From Nocardioides sp. WS12 (lineage in GTDB: Bacteria; Actinomycetota; Actinomycetes; Propionibacteriales; Nocardioidaceae), in contig NZ_CP053928.1 of NCBI RefSeq assembly GCF_014108865.1, forward strand, positions 4,774,001-4,838,000: DNA of 64,000 nucleotides, in the 5' to 3' direction. A program made the translations under genes and the position numbers. This document shows positions 8,050-16,684 of this stretch, one piece after another. The notes below the pieces were generated by a model. The model worked only from the letters and a program-made list of their open reading frames with translations, made no database searches and was not told where the DNA came from. Position 1 is the first letter of the stretch, and the number at the start of each line of letters is the position of its first letter.

Positions 8050-8970
8050 ATGACCACCCTGTACTCCGCCTACGGCCTGCGGCTGGCGAGCGAGGTCGCG
8101 CTCCCCGAGCTGGGCGCAGAGATCACGACACCCGGTCCTGCCGACATCGAGATCGTGCTCGGCGCGGCAGCCGGTCCCTCGGCCACCGCCACACTGCTCC
8201 CCCTCGGCCTGTGGGTCGACGGCGACCGGATCGGCGTCGACGTCCCCGACGTCGGCCGCTACGTCTGCGAGGGCGGCTCCCGGATCGTCGTGGAACCCGT
8301 GGTCGCCGTCGAGCCCGGCGTGCTCAAGCTCTTCCTGCTCGGCACGGCGCTCGGCGCCCTCATGGTGCAGCGCGGCCACCTCGTGCTCCACGGCAACGCC
8401 TTCCGCGTCGGCGATGCGTGTGCGGTCGTGGTGGGCCACTCCGGCGCCGGCAAGTCCACGCTGGCCGCCGAGATGCACCGGCGCGGCCACGACATCCTCA
8501 GCGACGACGTCGTCCCCATCGATGCGCACGGCTGTGCCCTGCCCGGCTGGCCACGCCTCAAGCTGTGGCAGGACGCCCTCGACCGGCTGGGCATCGACTC
8601 GAGCAGCTACGACCGGATCCGCGGGTCGCACGCGAAGTTCCACGTGCCCATCGACCGACCGCCACTCGGCCCACTACCCGTGCGCTGGATCTACGTGCTC
8701 GACAAGCACAGGGGCCTGTTGACGATCACTCCCCTCGCCGGTGCGGCGATCTTCACCAGCCTGCACGAGCACAGCTACCGCAAGGAGATCCTGGTGGGCG
8801 CCCACCGCCAGACCCACCTGGCCCGCAGCGCAGCGCTCGTGGCGACCGTCCGGCCCGCCCGCCTCGATCGCCCCCGCGGCGAGGACTCCGTCGTCGCATC
8901 GGCCGACGCGATCCTCGCCGACATCACCCAGTCCCAGACGAAGAAGGATCACCATGCGACGAGCCGCTGA
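8050..8970 (+). CDS. HprK-like serine kinase of the RiPP cluster
   Basis: A 306-aa HPr kinase/phosphorylase-related protein. The conserved histidine is H114 in LVLHGNAF, the P-loop is GHSGAGKST at residues 129-137, and the metal-binding acidic pair is D152/D153 in LSDDVVPI. The N-terminal 100 residues form the beta-rich domain typical of the RiPP-cluster kinases, unlike the HPr-binding form. The family includes kinases that phosphorylate the C-terminal serine of paeninodin-type precursors. The precursor here also ends in Ser, making it the likely substrate. The 3' end overlaps the PqqD gene by 17 bp. Confidence 0.85.
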   Translation: MTTLYSAYGLRLASEVALPELGAEITTPGPADIEIVLGAAAGPSATATLLPLGLWVDGDRIGVDVPDVGRYVCEGGSRIVVEPVVAVEPGVLKLFLLGTALGALMVQRGHLVLHGNAFRVGDACAVVVGHSGAGKSTLAAEMHRRGHDILSDDVVPIDAHGCALPGWPRLKLWQDALDRLGIDSSSYDRIRGSHAKFHVPIDRPPLGPLPVRWIYVLDKHRGLLTITPLAGAAIFTSLHEHSYRKEILVGAHRQTHLARSAALVATVRPARLDRPRGEDSVVASADAILADITQSQTKKDHHATSR

Positions 8971-9253
8971 GACCACGGAGACCACAGAGAGCCGCTGGGT
9001 CCGCGACCCCGCCCTGCACGCCGTCGAGATGGACGCCGAGTTCGTGATGATGGGCGTCGAGCAGGGCGAGTACTACGCCGTGAAGGGCGTCGCCGCTGCC
9101 CTGTGGCGCCACCTCGCCGAGCCGCACGACGTCGCCGAACTGGCCGCACTCGTCGCCGAGGAGTACGACGTCAGCGCCGAGGCGTGCCGCGGCGATGTCG
9201 CGGCCTTCATCGACCAGCTCCGCACCAAGGGCATGGTGCAGGCGGCGGGCTGA
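8954..9253 (+). CDS. PqqD-family (B1/RRE) peptide-recognition protein
   Basis: A 99-aa PqqD-like protein starting at ATG 8954, with AAGGA upstream inside the kinase gene. It has the winged-helix RRE pattern: an EYYAVKGVAAALWRHL helix preceded by short beta strands, then AALVAEEYDVSAEACRGDV and a final helix FIDQLRTKGMV. In lasso clusters this protein binds the YxxP leader and delivers the precursor to B2. It ends the operon and converges on the racemase gene with a 21-bp gap. Confidence 0.88.
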   Translation: MRRAAETTETTESRWVRDPALHAVEMDAEFVMMGVEQGEYYAVKGVAAALWRHLAEPHDVAELAALVAEEYDVSAEACRGDVAAFIDQLRTKGMVQAAG

Positions 9254-9274
9254 TCAGCCGTCGATCAGCCAGCC

Positions 9275-9964
9275 TCAGGCGAGGGCGCGGTCCAGGGCCG
9301 CCGCGACGTGCAGCGAGGTGCAGCCGAAGACGGGCAGCTCGGAGTCGGCCTGGCGCACCAGCAGCTCCAGCTCGGAGCAACCGAGGATCACGCCACCCGC
9401 GCCGGCGTCCCACAACTCGCTGATCAGGTTGACCACGGACCGACGCGAGTCGTCGATGACCTTCCCGTGCACCAGCTCGTCATAGATGATCCGGTTGAGC
9501 TCGTCGTGGTGGGCCGGCTCGGGCACCAGGACGCCGAGCCCGTGGCTGGCGATCCGGTCGGTGAAGAAGGTCCGGGACATCGCGAACTTCGTGCCCAGCA
9601 GCGCGACGCTCTCGACCCCCTGCTCCTTGCACGCCTCCGCGACGACGTCGCCCAGGTGCAGCAGCGGGATCGACACCGCTTCCTGGACCTGTTCGGCAAC
9701 GCGGTGGAAGGTCGTCGTACACAACAGCAGGAAGTCGGCGCCAGCGCGCTCGACCGAGATGGCTGCGTCGCGCAGGATGGCGGCAACGCCGTCCCAGTCC
9801 TCCGCCTCCTGGAGCGTGGTGACTTCGGCAAAATCGACCGACGTCATCGCCGTACGCGCCGAATGGAAGCCGCCCAGGCGCTGCTCAACGCCGCGGTTGA
9901 GCGCCTCGTAGTACGCCGCGCTGCTTTCCCAGGACATGCCGCCGACGAGCCCGATGGTCTGCAT
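9275..9964 (-). CDS. Aspartate/glutamate racemase family protein
   Basis: A 229-aa protein beginning MQTIGLVGGMSWESS, the signature of the aspartate-racemase family. Both catalytic cysteines are present: the first in LLCTTTFHRV (most relatives have CTNTMH) and the second in ILGCSELELL. It interconverts L and D forms of aspartate, glutamate or a related acidic amino acid; substrate is not predictable. It is a single gene, divergent from typA. Its closeness to the acidic-peptide RiPP locus is probably coincidental, since it is on the opposite strand. Confidence 0.88.
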   Translation of the reverse strand: MQTIGLVGGMSWESSAAYYEALNRGVEQRLGGFHSARTAMTSVDFAEVTTLQEAEDWDGVAAILRDAAISVERAGADFLLLCTTTFHRVAEQVQEAVSIPLLHLGDVVAEACKEQGVESVALLGTKFAMSRTFFTDRIASHGLGVLVPEPAHHDELNRIIYDELVHGKVIDDSRRSVVNLISELWDAGAGGVILGCSELELLVRQADSELPVFGCTSLHVAAALDRALA

Positions 9965-10118
9965 GGCCAGAGTCTAGGGGTGTCAGATCACACGCGGCCG
10001 GGGCGTCGACGATGTGAGCAGGATGCTTTCCCGCCGTTAGGCTTGCAGGCGGTCACCGCGCGCGAGCGCGTGTCCTGACCGCCCCGAAGACCTTCGACGA
10101 GAGCGACGCCGTACTCCC

Positions 10119-12041
10119 ATGTCCCAGACCATGTCCGAGGATGGACGATCCCTCCGCCACGACCTGCGCAACGTAGCCATTGTCGCGCACGTCGACCACG
10201 GCAAGACCACGCTTGTTGACGCGATGCTGCGCCAGGCCGGTGCCTTCACGGCGCACCAGGCCGAGTCCGTGGCCGAGCGCGTCATGGACTCCGGTGACCT
10301 CGAGCGCGAGAAGGGCATCACGATCCTCGCGAAGAACACCGCCGTTCACTACCGCGGCCCCTCCGCTCAGGAGATGGCCAACGGCGACATGGTCATCAAC
10401 ATCATCGACACCCCGGGTCACGCCGACTTCGGTGGCGAGGTCGAGCGCGGCCTGTCCATGGTCGACGGCATCGTGCTCCTGGTCGACGCGTCCGAGGGCC
10501 CGCTCCCGCAGACCCGCTTCGTGCTGCGCAAGGCACTCAACGCCAACATGCCCGTGATCCTGGTCGTCAACAAGACCGACCGTGGCGACGCGCGCATCGA
10601 CGAGGTCGTGGATGAGACGTACGAGCTCTTCATGGACCTGCTCGACGACACCCACAGCCACGACGCCCTCGACTTCCCCGTCGTGTTCGCCTCCGGCCGG
10701 GCCGGGATCGCGTCGCTGACCAAGCCCGAGAACGGCACCCTCCCCGAGGGCACCGACCTCGAGCCGCTGTTCCGCACCATCCTCGAGAACATCCCCGCCC
10801 CCGTGTACGACGAGGGCGCACCCCTGCAGGCGCACGTCACCAACCTCGACGCCTCCCCCTTCCTGGGTCGCCTCGCGTTGCTGCGGATCCAGCAGGGCAC
10901 CCTGAAGAAGGGCCAGACCGTTGCCTGGATGAAGCGCGACGGCACGGTCAAGAACGTCAAGATCACCGAGCTGCTCGTCACCGAGGGTCTCGAGCGCAAG
11001 CCCGGCGAGCAGGCCGGCCCCGGCGACATCGTCGCTGTCGCCGGCATCCCGGAGATCACCATCGGCGAGACCCTCGCCGACGCGGAGAACCCGATCGCCC
11101 TGCCGCTGATCCACGTCGACGAGCCCGCGATCTCGATGACCATCGGCACCAACACCAGCCCGCTCGTGGGCAAGGTCAAGGGACACAAGGTCACCGCCCG
11201 TCTGGTCAAGGACCGCCTGGACCAGGAGCTCATCGGCAACGTGTCGCTCCGCGTCCTCCCGACCGAGCGTCCCGACGCGTGGGAGGTGCAGGGCCGCGGC
11301 GAGCTGGCGCTGGCCATCCTCGTCGAGCAGATGCGTCGTGAGGGCTACGAACTCACCGTCGGCAAGCCGCAGGTCGTCACCAAGGAGGTCGACGGCAAGG
11401 TCCACGAGCCGTTCGAGCGCCTCACGATCGACGCGCCCGAGGAGTTCCTCGGCACGATCACCGAACTCCTCGCCGCCCGTAAGGGCCGCATGGAGGGCAT
11501 GACCAACCACGGCACCGGCTGGGTGCGCATGGAGTTCGTCGTCCCGGCCCGAGGCCTGATCGGTTTCCGGACCGACTTCCTCACCGAGACCCGCGGCACC
11601 GGTATCGCCCACCACATCTCGGAGGGCTACTTCCCGTGGGCCGGCGACATCCGCTCGCGCGCCTCCGGCTCGCTCGTCGCGGACCGCTCGGGCGCCACGA
11701 CGGCGTACGCCATGACCTCGCTCCAGGAGCGCGGCGTGATGTTCCTCGAGCCCGCCACCGAGGTCTACGAGGGCATGATCGTCGGCGAGAACTCCCGCGC
11801 CGACGACATGGACGTCAACATCACCAAGGAGAAGCAGCAGACCAACATCCGGTCCGCCACCTCCGACAACTTCGAGAAGCTCATCCCAGCGAAGAAGCTG
11901 TCGCTCGAGCAGAGCCTCGAGTTCTGCCGCGAGGACGAGTGCGTGGAGATCACCCCGGAGACGGTGCGGATCCGCAAGATCATCCTCGACGCCAACGAGC
12001 GCGCGAAGATCACGAGCCGCGCGAAGAAGGCCTCCAAGTAA
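10119..12041 (+). CDS. typA: Ribosome-associated translational GTPase TypA/BipA
   Basis: A 640-aa translation-factor GTPase, the normal length for BipA. G1 is AHVDHGKT at residues 23-30, G3 is DTPGHADFGGEVER, and G4 is NKTD. Domains II and III are followed by the BipA-specific C-terminal domain (GWVRMEFVVPARGLIGFRTDF and EKQQTNIRSA). A second in-frame ATG four codons later (10131) is possible. It acts on the ribosome in stress and subunit assembly. It is a single gene followed by a GC-rich hairpin. Confidence 0.97.
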   Translation: MSQTMSEDGRSLRHDLRNVAIVAHVDHGKTTLVDAMLRQAGAFTAHQAESVAERVMDSGDLEREKGITILAKNTAVHYRGPSAQEMANGDMVINIIDTPGHADFGGEVERGLSMVDGIVLLVDASEGPLPQTRFVLRKALNANMPVILVVNKTDRGDARIDEVVDETYELFMDLLDDTHSHDALDFPVVFASGRAGIASLTKPENGTLPEGTDLEPLFRTILENIPAPVYDEGAPLQAHVTNLDASPFLGRLALLRIQQGTLKKGQTVAWMKRDGTVKNVKITELLVTEGLERKPGEQAGPGDIVAVAGIPEITIGETLADAENPIALPLIHVDEPAISMTIGTNTSPLVGKVKGHKVTARLVKDRLDQELIGNVSLRVLPTERPDAWEVQGRGELALAILVEQMRREGYELTVGKPQVVTKEVDGKVHEPFERLTIDAPEEFLGTITELLAARKGRMEGMTNHGTGWVRMEFVVPARGLIGFRTDFLTETRGTGIAHHISEGYFPWAGDIRSRASGSLVADRSGATTAYAMTSLQERGVMFLEPATEVYEGMIVGENSRADDMDVNITKEKQQTNIRSATSDNFEKLIPAKKLSLEQSLEFCREDECVEITPETVRIRKIILDANERAKITSRAKKASK

Positions 12042-12060
12042 GGCACTGAGCAGCACCACA

Positions 12061-12079
12061 GGCCGGGCTCAGCCCGGTC
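12061..12079 (+). terminator. Likely typA terminator hairpin
   Basis: A GC-rich palindrome with 9-bp arms (one G-T pair) around a single C, starting 20 bases after the typA stop. No T tract follows, as is common for actinobacterial terminators. Confidence 0.55.
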
Positions 12080-12086
12080 TGGACCA

Positions 12087-12125
12087 TGGCACGTCCTAGT
12101 CACGCCACGTGACTACGACGTGCCA
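12087..12125. repeat. 17-bp inverted repeat between typA and the secreted-protein gene
   Basis: The left arm TGGCACGTCCTAGTCAC (12087-12103) and the right arm GTGACTACGACGTGCCA (12109-12125) are reverse complements with one mismatch, separated by GCCAC. It lies 7 bp after the typA hairpin and 130 bp before the secreted-protein start. It could be a second terminator stem or a regulator-binding site. No T tract follows. Confidence 0.6.
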
Positions 12126-12258
12126 TTGCTGTTCTTGGAGACCCGTTGTGTGATGGGCGGTGGGACCGGCCGCATACGGCTTTGCTTCTGGGGAGCATTT
12201 TCCGGGAGTTGGGTGCAGCGACATCCAGCCGTGCACGCCCACCTTGAGGATGCTCCCA

Positions 12259-14223
12259 ATGCCTTCAGCCTCCCGATCTTCCCGCGCTCTTCCGCGGCCG
12301 CTCCGGCGGCGCATCGCTCGCCGTTCCGGCGCCTTCTTCGCCTGTCTGGCCGTCGTCGCCGCCACCACCCTCGTCAGCTCCGGAGCCGACGCCGCCGCCT
12401 TCGGCCCGTACGACATCGACGGGATCGTTCCCGGGTCAGATGCTGCGCAGAACCTCCCTGACGACTCCGGCAACGTCAAGGAGATCGGCCCGAAGAACGG
12501 CAGCCCCACCAAGATCACCGTGATCCACACCGCAAACCCGCCCATGCTCGAACTCACGAACCCCAACGCGCAGGTCGACCTGAAGCAGGCGTGGCTCAAC
12601 CTCAAGCGCCAGGGCAACGCCGACTTCCTCTACTTCGCGTGGGAGCGCGACTCCAACACCGGCAGCGGCTTCATTGCCTTCGAGTTCATGAAGAACGGAC
12701 TGCCGTCCGGGTGCGCCACGTCGTATGCCATTGCCACCTGCAATCCGTGGAAGACAGGCACCGAGGCGGGCAACGTCCAGGTCGGCCGCAGCGCCGGCGA
12801 CTTCCTGATCCTGTGGGACCAGAGCGGCAGCAGCGCGGTGCTCTCGAAGCGGACCTGGACGCAGGCGAACGCCAACGCGCCGCTGGTCCTCAGCGCGCCC
12901 GTGGGCCTGCCGCCCGCCCAGGCAGCCGGTCTCTACAGCGCGGACAAGACCCGCGGTGAAGCGGCCATCAACCTCACAGCGGCAGGACTGACCGACGGCC
13001 AGTCCTGCACGACCTTCGCCAACGTCATCCCGAGCACCGTGACCGGCAACTCCGACACGGCCGACTACAAGGACACGATCCTCAAGAAGATCGACCCGCT
13101 CAGTAGTTGCACGCCCACGCTCACCACGACGCCTGCGGACGGCAGCGGCACGGCGCTCGACGAGGGCACCGTCTCGATCGGAGACGGCGTGGTCCAGGTC
13201 AAGGACATCGCGACCGTGGGCCTGACCGGCGGCAACGCATCACCGACCGGGTCGGTTTCGTACTGGCTCTGCAACGCGGACGACCATGGAGCGACCTGTG
13301 GCGCCGGAGAAGGTGAAGCCATCGGTTCGACCAACCTCACCGGCAACGCCTTCCCCGTCAACGTCACCTCGCCGACGGCTTACATCACCGCAGCCGGCAC
13401 CTACTGCTGGCGTGCCACCTGGAGCGGCGACTCCGGGAACGGCATTCCTGCGGTCTCCGAGAATGACGAGCCGGGAGAGTGTTTCGAGGTCTCCGCAGTC
13501 ACCCCGGACCTGAGCACCGTGGCCAGCGAGGACACCACCGCGGGTGGCACCGTCAGTGACACCGCGACGTTGTCCGGAACGGCAACCCAGCCGGTCGGCG
13601 ACGGGGTCAGCACCACGGTGCCGGTGGGCGCAGCGGACGCGGGCGGCACCATCACCTTCGATCTCTACGGGCCCAGCGACACCGGGTGCGGTCAGGGTGA
13701 CCCCGTCTACACGACGTCGGTCGATGTGGACGGCGATGGCGACTACTCGACGCCCGACTTCGAGCCGGAATCGGTCGGCCTGTACCACTGGGTCGCTTCG
13801 TACAGCGGCAATGCACCCAACACCAATGCCGCCGACCACAACACGGACTGTTCCGTGGACGACGAAATGGTCGAGGTCACCGATGTCCCGTCGACGATCG
13901 AGACCGCCCAGAGTTGGGTACCGAACGACTCGGCGACCGTGTCCGCAACGGCTGGCGACGACCTGGACGGTGAAGTGACCTTCAACCTGTACGCCACGTC
14001 GGACTGCACAGGCGCCGTGGCGTACACCGAAAAGGTCGATGTCGCTGGTGACCAGAGCGGCGTGACCGTGAGTACGTCGAACACAGAAGCCTTTGCCGCC
14101 GGTGACTACTCGTGGCAGGTGAGTTACGACAGTGACAACCCGGCCCAGCGCGACATCGCCGCCAGTTGTGAGGAGACCTCGTCGCTGACCGTCGACGACG
14201 GGGACCCGGTCTCGAGTGACTGA
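12259..14223 (+). CDS. Large secreted Ig-like/prealbumin-like repeat protein
   Basis: A 654-aa protein exported by an N-terminal signal (basic stretch RRRIARR, hydrophobic core FFACLAVVAATTLVSS, cleavage near ADAAA). ATG 12259 is preferred because GAGG lies nine bases upstream; ATG 12250 is also in frame. The first ~300 residues form one domain with a GPYDIDG start. The C-terminal half holds at least three beta-sandwich repeats, each ending in a G-x-Y-x-W-x-(A/V)-(T/S)-(W/Y)-(S/D) strand (AAGTYCWRATWSG, VGLYHWVASYSG, AGDYSWQVSYDS) with paired cysteines. No sortase motif, transmembrane anchor or catalytic domain was seen, so it is probably released or loosely wall-associated. Function is unknown. 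It lies between two inverted repeats. Confidence 0.8.
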   Translation: MPSASRSSRALPRPLRRRIARRSGAFFACLAVVAATTLVSSGADAAAFGPYDIDGIVPGSDAAQNLPDDSGNVKEIGPKNGSPTKITVIHTANPPMLELTNPNAQVDLKQAWLNLKRQGNADFLYFAWERDSNTGSGFIAFEFMKNGLPSGCATSYAIATCNPWKTGTEAGNVQVGRSAGDFLILWDQSGSSAVLSKRTWTQANANAPLVLSAPVGLPPAQAAGLYSADKTRGEAAINLTAAGLTDGQSCTTFANVIPSTVTGNSDTADYKDTILKKIDPLSSCTPTLTTTPADGSGTALDEGTVSIGDGVVQVKDIATVGLTGGNASPTGSVSYWLCNADDHGATCGAGEGEAIGSTNLTGNAFPVNVTSPTAYITAAGTYCWRATWSGDSGNGIPAVSENDEPGECFEVSAVTPDLSTVASEDTTAGGTVSDTATLSGTATQPVGDGVSTTVPVGAADAGGTITFDLYGPSDTGCGQGDPVYTTSVDVDGDGDYSTPDFEPESVGLYHWVASYSGNAPNTNAADHNTDCSVDDEMVEVTDVPSTIETAQSWVPNDSATVSATAGDDLDGEVTFNLYATSDCTGAVAYTEKVDVAGDQSGVTVSTSNTEAFAAGDYSWQVSYDSDNPAQRDIAASCEETSSLTVDDGDPVSSD

Positions 14224-14257
14224 GGCCTGATACCGCCCGAAGTCCGGGCCTGAACAT

Positions 14258-14296
14258 CGTCACCCGACCAGTACCCACGAGACTGGTCGGGTGACG
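14258..14296. promoter_or_regulatory. Perfect 15-bp inverted repeat covering the MFS start codon
   Basis: The arms CGTCACCCGACCAGT (14258-14272) and ACTGGTCGGGTGACG (14282-14296) are exact reverse complements around a 9-base loop. The GTG start of the MFS gene (14291-14293) lies in the right arm. It may terminate transcription of the upstream gene, occlude the start codon in the mRNA, or be an operator. Confidence 0.65.
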
Positions 14297-15661
14297 ACTG
14301 CCCGGAGCCAGGACCGCTGGCTCTTCGCGACGCTCGCCGCCGTCACCACCGTCACCGCAATCGTCAGCAGCCTGGGCGCGCCACTGGTCCCCAGCATCGC
14401 CGGTCGGTACGACGTCCCGATCAGCACCGCTCAGTGGATCCTGACCGCCACCCTGATCACTGCGGCGGCCGCCACCCCGGCACTCGGGCGCTGGGGCAGC
14501 GGGCGGCTGCGCCGGCCCGTGATCCTCGGTGCGCTGGGCGTCGTCCTCGTCGGCACGATCCTGTCCGCCGTACCGCTGGGGATCGGTCCGCTGATCGCCG
14601 GTCGTGCCCTGCAGGGCGTGGGCCTGGCGCTGTCACCGCTGACCATGGCCGTCGCGCGCGACGTCTGGTCCGGTGACCGACTGGCGTCGCGGCTCTCGTT
14701 GCTGTCGATCGCCACGGTGGCCGGCGCCGGCCTGGGCTATCCCCTCACCGGCTTCCTCGCCGAGTACGCCGGCATCAGCGGCGCCTACGGGTTCGGTGCG
14801 GTGCTCGTCGCGATCAGCCTCGGCCTCGCACTGAAGTACCTCCCGAAGCACGCCGAGGGGGTGCCGCAGGCCGTCGACCTGCCCAGCGTCGCCCTGATCG
14901 GCGTCGGCATGGTCTGCACGCTGCTGGCCGTCAGTGAGGGCGAGCGCTGGGGCTGGTTGTCCGCGCCCGTCCTGCTGCTGGCCGCCGCCGGCGTGCTGCT
15001 GCTCTCGGGCTGGATCGCCCGCACCGTCCGGGTGACCCGCTGCGGCGGACAACCGCTCGTCGACCTCCGCCTGGCCGCCCGCCCCGGTGTCCTCGGTCCG
15101 AACCTCGTCGGCTTCGTGCTCGCGTTCGCGATGTACGGACTCCTGACAGTCGTCGTCCTCCTGGTCCGCAACGACGGCAGCGACGGCTGGGGCCTGGATC
15201 GGGGGCCGCTGAGCGCCGGGCTGGTCCTGGTCCCCTACGCCCTGATGAGCGTCGGCGGCAGCCGGGTCGCGCTCCGCATCGCCCGTCGGTACGGCGCGCA
15301 CGTGTTGCTGCCGCTCGGCTCCACCATCTTCGCCTCGTCGCTCGTCCTGCTCACCCTCGAGCACGACACCTTCGCGCTGGCCCTGGTCGCGATGGCGATC
15401 GGCGGGCTCGGCAGCGGCTTCACGTTCTCGACGCTGCCGATGCTGATCGTGCCGCACGTCCCCCCGTCGGAGACCGGCAGCGCGATGGCGTTCAACCAGT
15501 TGCTCCGCTACCTCGGCTTCGCCGTCGGCTCGGCCGCAAGCGTCGCCCTGCTCGCGGTGTACGGCGGCCACGAGACCGCGTTCCGGGCCACCACGCTCAC
15601 GATGGCGGGGGTGTGCCTGATCGCCGCGGCCGTCGTACCGCTGGGGCGCCGGAGGCGCTAG
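14291..15661 (+). CDS. MFS-family drug/metabolite exporter
   Basis: A 456-aa membrane protein with about 14 hydrophobic segments of the DHA2-like type. It opens with LFATLAAVTTVTAIVSSLGAP, then has the QWILTATL and RALQGVGLAL segments typical of EmrB/QacA-like proton antiporters. The GTG start at 14291 has no clear ribosome-binding site and is buried in a perfect hairpin; no other in-frame start fits before helix 1. The substrate is unknown. It is convergent with lipA, 14 bp away. Confidence 0.88.
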   Translation: MTTARSQDRWLFATLAAVTTVTAIVSSLGAPLVPSIAGRYDVPISTAQWILTATLITAAAATPALGRWGSGRLRRPVILGALGVVLVGTILSAVPLGIGPLIAGRALQGVGLALSPLTMAVARDVWSGDRLASRLSLLSIATVAGAGLGYPLTGFLAEYAGISGAYGFGAVLVAISLGLALKYLPKHAEGVPQAVDLPSVALIGVGMVCTLLAVSEGERWGWLSAPVLLLAAAGVLLLSGWIARTVRVTRCGGQPLVDLRLAARPGVLGPNLVGFVLAFAMYGLLTVVVLLVRNDGSDGWGLDRGPLSAGLVLVPYALMSVGGSRVALRIARRYGAHVLLPLGSTIFASSLVLLTLEHDTFALALVAMAIGGLGSGFTFSTLPMLIVPHVPPSETGSAMAFNQLLRYLGFAVGSAASVALLAVYGGHETAFRATTLTMAGVCLIAAAVVPLGRRRR

Positions 15662-15675
15662 CTGAGGGCGATCGG

Positions 15676-16665
15676 TCAGAGACCTTGCCCATCAGGCCGA
15701 GAGGGCACCAGACGGGAATCGACAGCTTGCCGGTACAGCTGGCCGGCGCGGTACGACGAACGGACCAGCGGTCCCGAGAGGACTCCGGCGAATCCGATCT
15801 CCTCGGCCTCGGCCGCGAGCTCGACGAACTCCTCCGGCTTGACCCACCGCTCCACGGGGTGGTGACGCGGCGAAGGACGGAGGTACTGGGTGATCGTGAT
15901 GAGCTCGCAACCGGCTTCGTGCAGGTCGCGCAGCGCCTGCGAAACCTCTTCGCGGGTCTCGCCCATGCCCAGGATCAGGTTCGACTTGGTGACCAGACCG
16001 AAGGTGCGGGCCTGGGTGATCACGTCGAGGGAGCGCTCGTAGCGGAACGCTGGGCGGATCCGCTTGAAGATCCGCGGCACCGTCTCGACGTTGTGGGCCA
16101 GCACCTCGGGGCGGGACTCGAAGACCTCGGTGAGGAGCTCCGGGATCCCGTTGAAGTCGGGGATCAGGTTCTCCACACCGATGCCGGGGTTGAGCTCGTG
16201 GATCATCCGCACGGTCTCGGCGTACAACCAGGCACCGCCGTCGGGCAGGTCGTCGCGGGCGACACCGGTGATGGTGGCGTACTTGAGCTGCATCTTCTGC
16301 ACCGACTCCGCGACCCGACGCGGCTCGTCACGGTCCAGCGGCAACGGCTTGCCGGTGTCGATCTGGCAGAAGTCGCAGCGCCGGGTGCACTGCTCACCGC
16401 CGATCAGGAAGGTGGCCTCGCGGTCTTCCCAGCACTCGAAGATGTTGGGGCACGCAGCTTCCTGGCAGACCGTGTGCAGGCCCTCGGACTTCACCAGCTT
16501 CTGCAGCGCGGTGTACTCCGGACCCATCCGCGCGGTCGTCTTGATCCACGACGGTTTGCGTTCGATCGGCGTCTCCGCATTACGAACCTCCAGACGCAGC
16601 AACTTGCGCTGGTGTGGGGCAACAGGCTCGCTGCTGGAAACAGTCAGTTCTGACGGCTGGTCCAT
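15676..16665 (-). CDS. lipA: Lipoyl synthase
   Basis: A 329-aa radical SAM enzyme. The auxiliary-cluster cysteines are C67, C72 and C78 (CQEAACPNIFEC) and the SAM-cluster cysteines are C93, C97 and C100 (CTRRCDFC). The C-terminal RSSYRAGQ carries the essential serine motif. ATG 16665 is preceded by GGGAGG. It inserts two sulfurs into protein-bound octanoyl groups. It lies 19 bp downstream of an acyl-CoA dehydrogenase gene, with no lipB beside it. It may be the last gene of the 19.3-15.7 kb operon, or have its own promoter inside that gene. The window also encodes a free lipoyl domain that would need this product. Confidence 0.96.
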   Translation of the reverse strand: MDQPSELTVSSSEPVAPHQRKLLRLEVRNAETPIERKPSWIKTTARMGPEYTALQKLVKSEGLHTVCQEAACPNIFECWEDREATFLIGGEQCTRRCDFCQIDTGKPLPLDRDEPRRVAESVQKMQLKYATITGVARDDLPDGGAWLYAETVRMIHELNPGIGVENLIPDFNGIPELLTEVFESRPEVLAHNVETVPRIFKRIRPAFRYERSLDVITQARTFGLVTKSNLILGMGETREEVSQALRDLHEAGCELITITQYLRPSPRHHPVERWVKPEEFVELAAEAEEIGFAGVLSGPLVRSSYRAGQLYRQAVDSRLVPSRPDGQGL

Positions 16666-16684
16666 CGTGTCGTCGCCTCCCGCC

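Noticed and set aside
9275..9964. Racemase as part of the RiPP locus
   Set aside because: It is on the opposite strand, convergent with pqqD, and belongs to a general metabolic family.
10053..12059. A 668-aa open frame on the minus strand across typA
   Set aside because: It is the antisense shadow of a highly conserved GTPase gene. Its translation is Arg/Asp/His/Leu-rich and has no recognisable domain.
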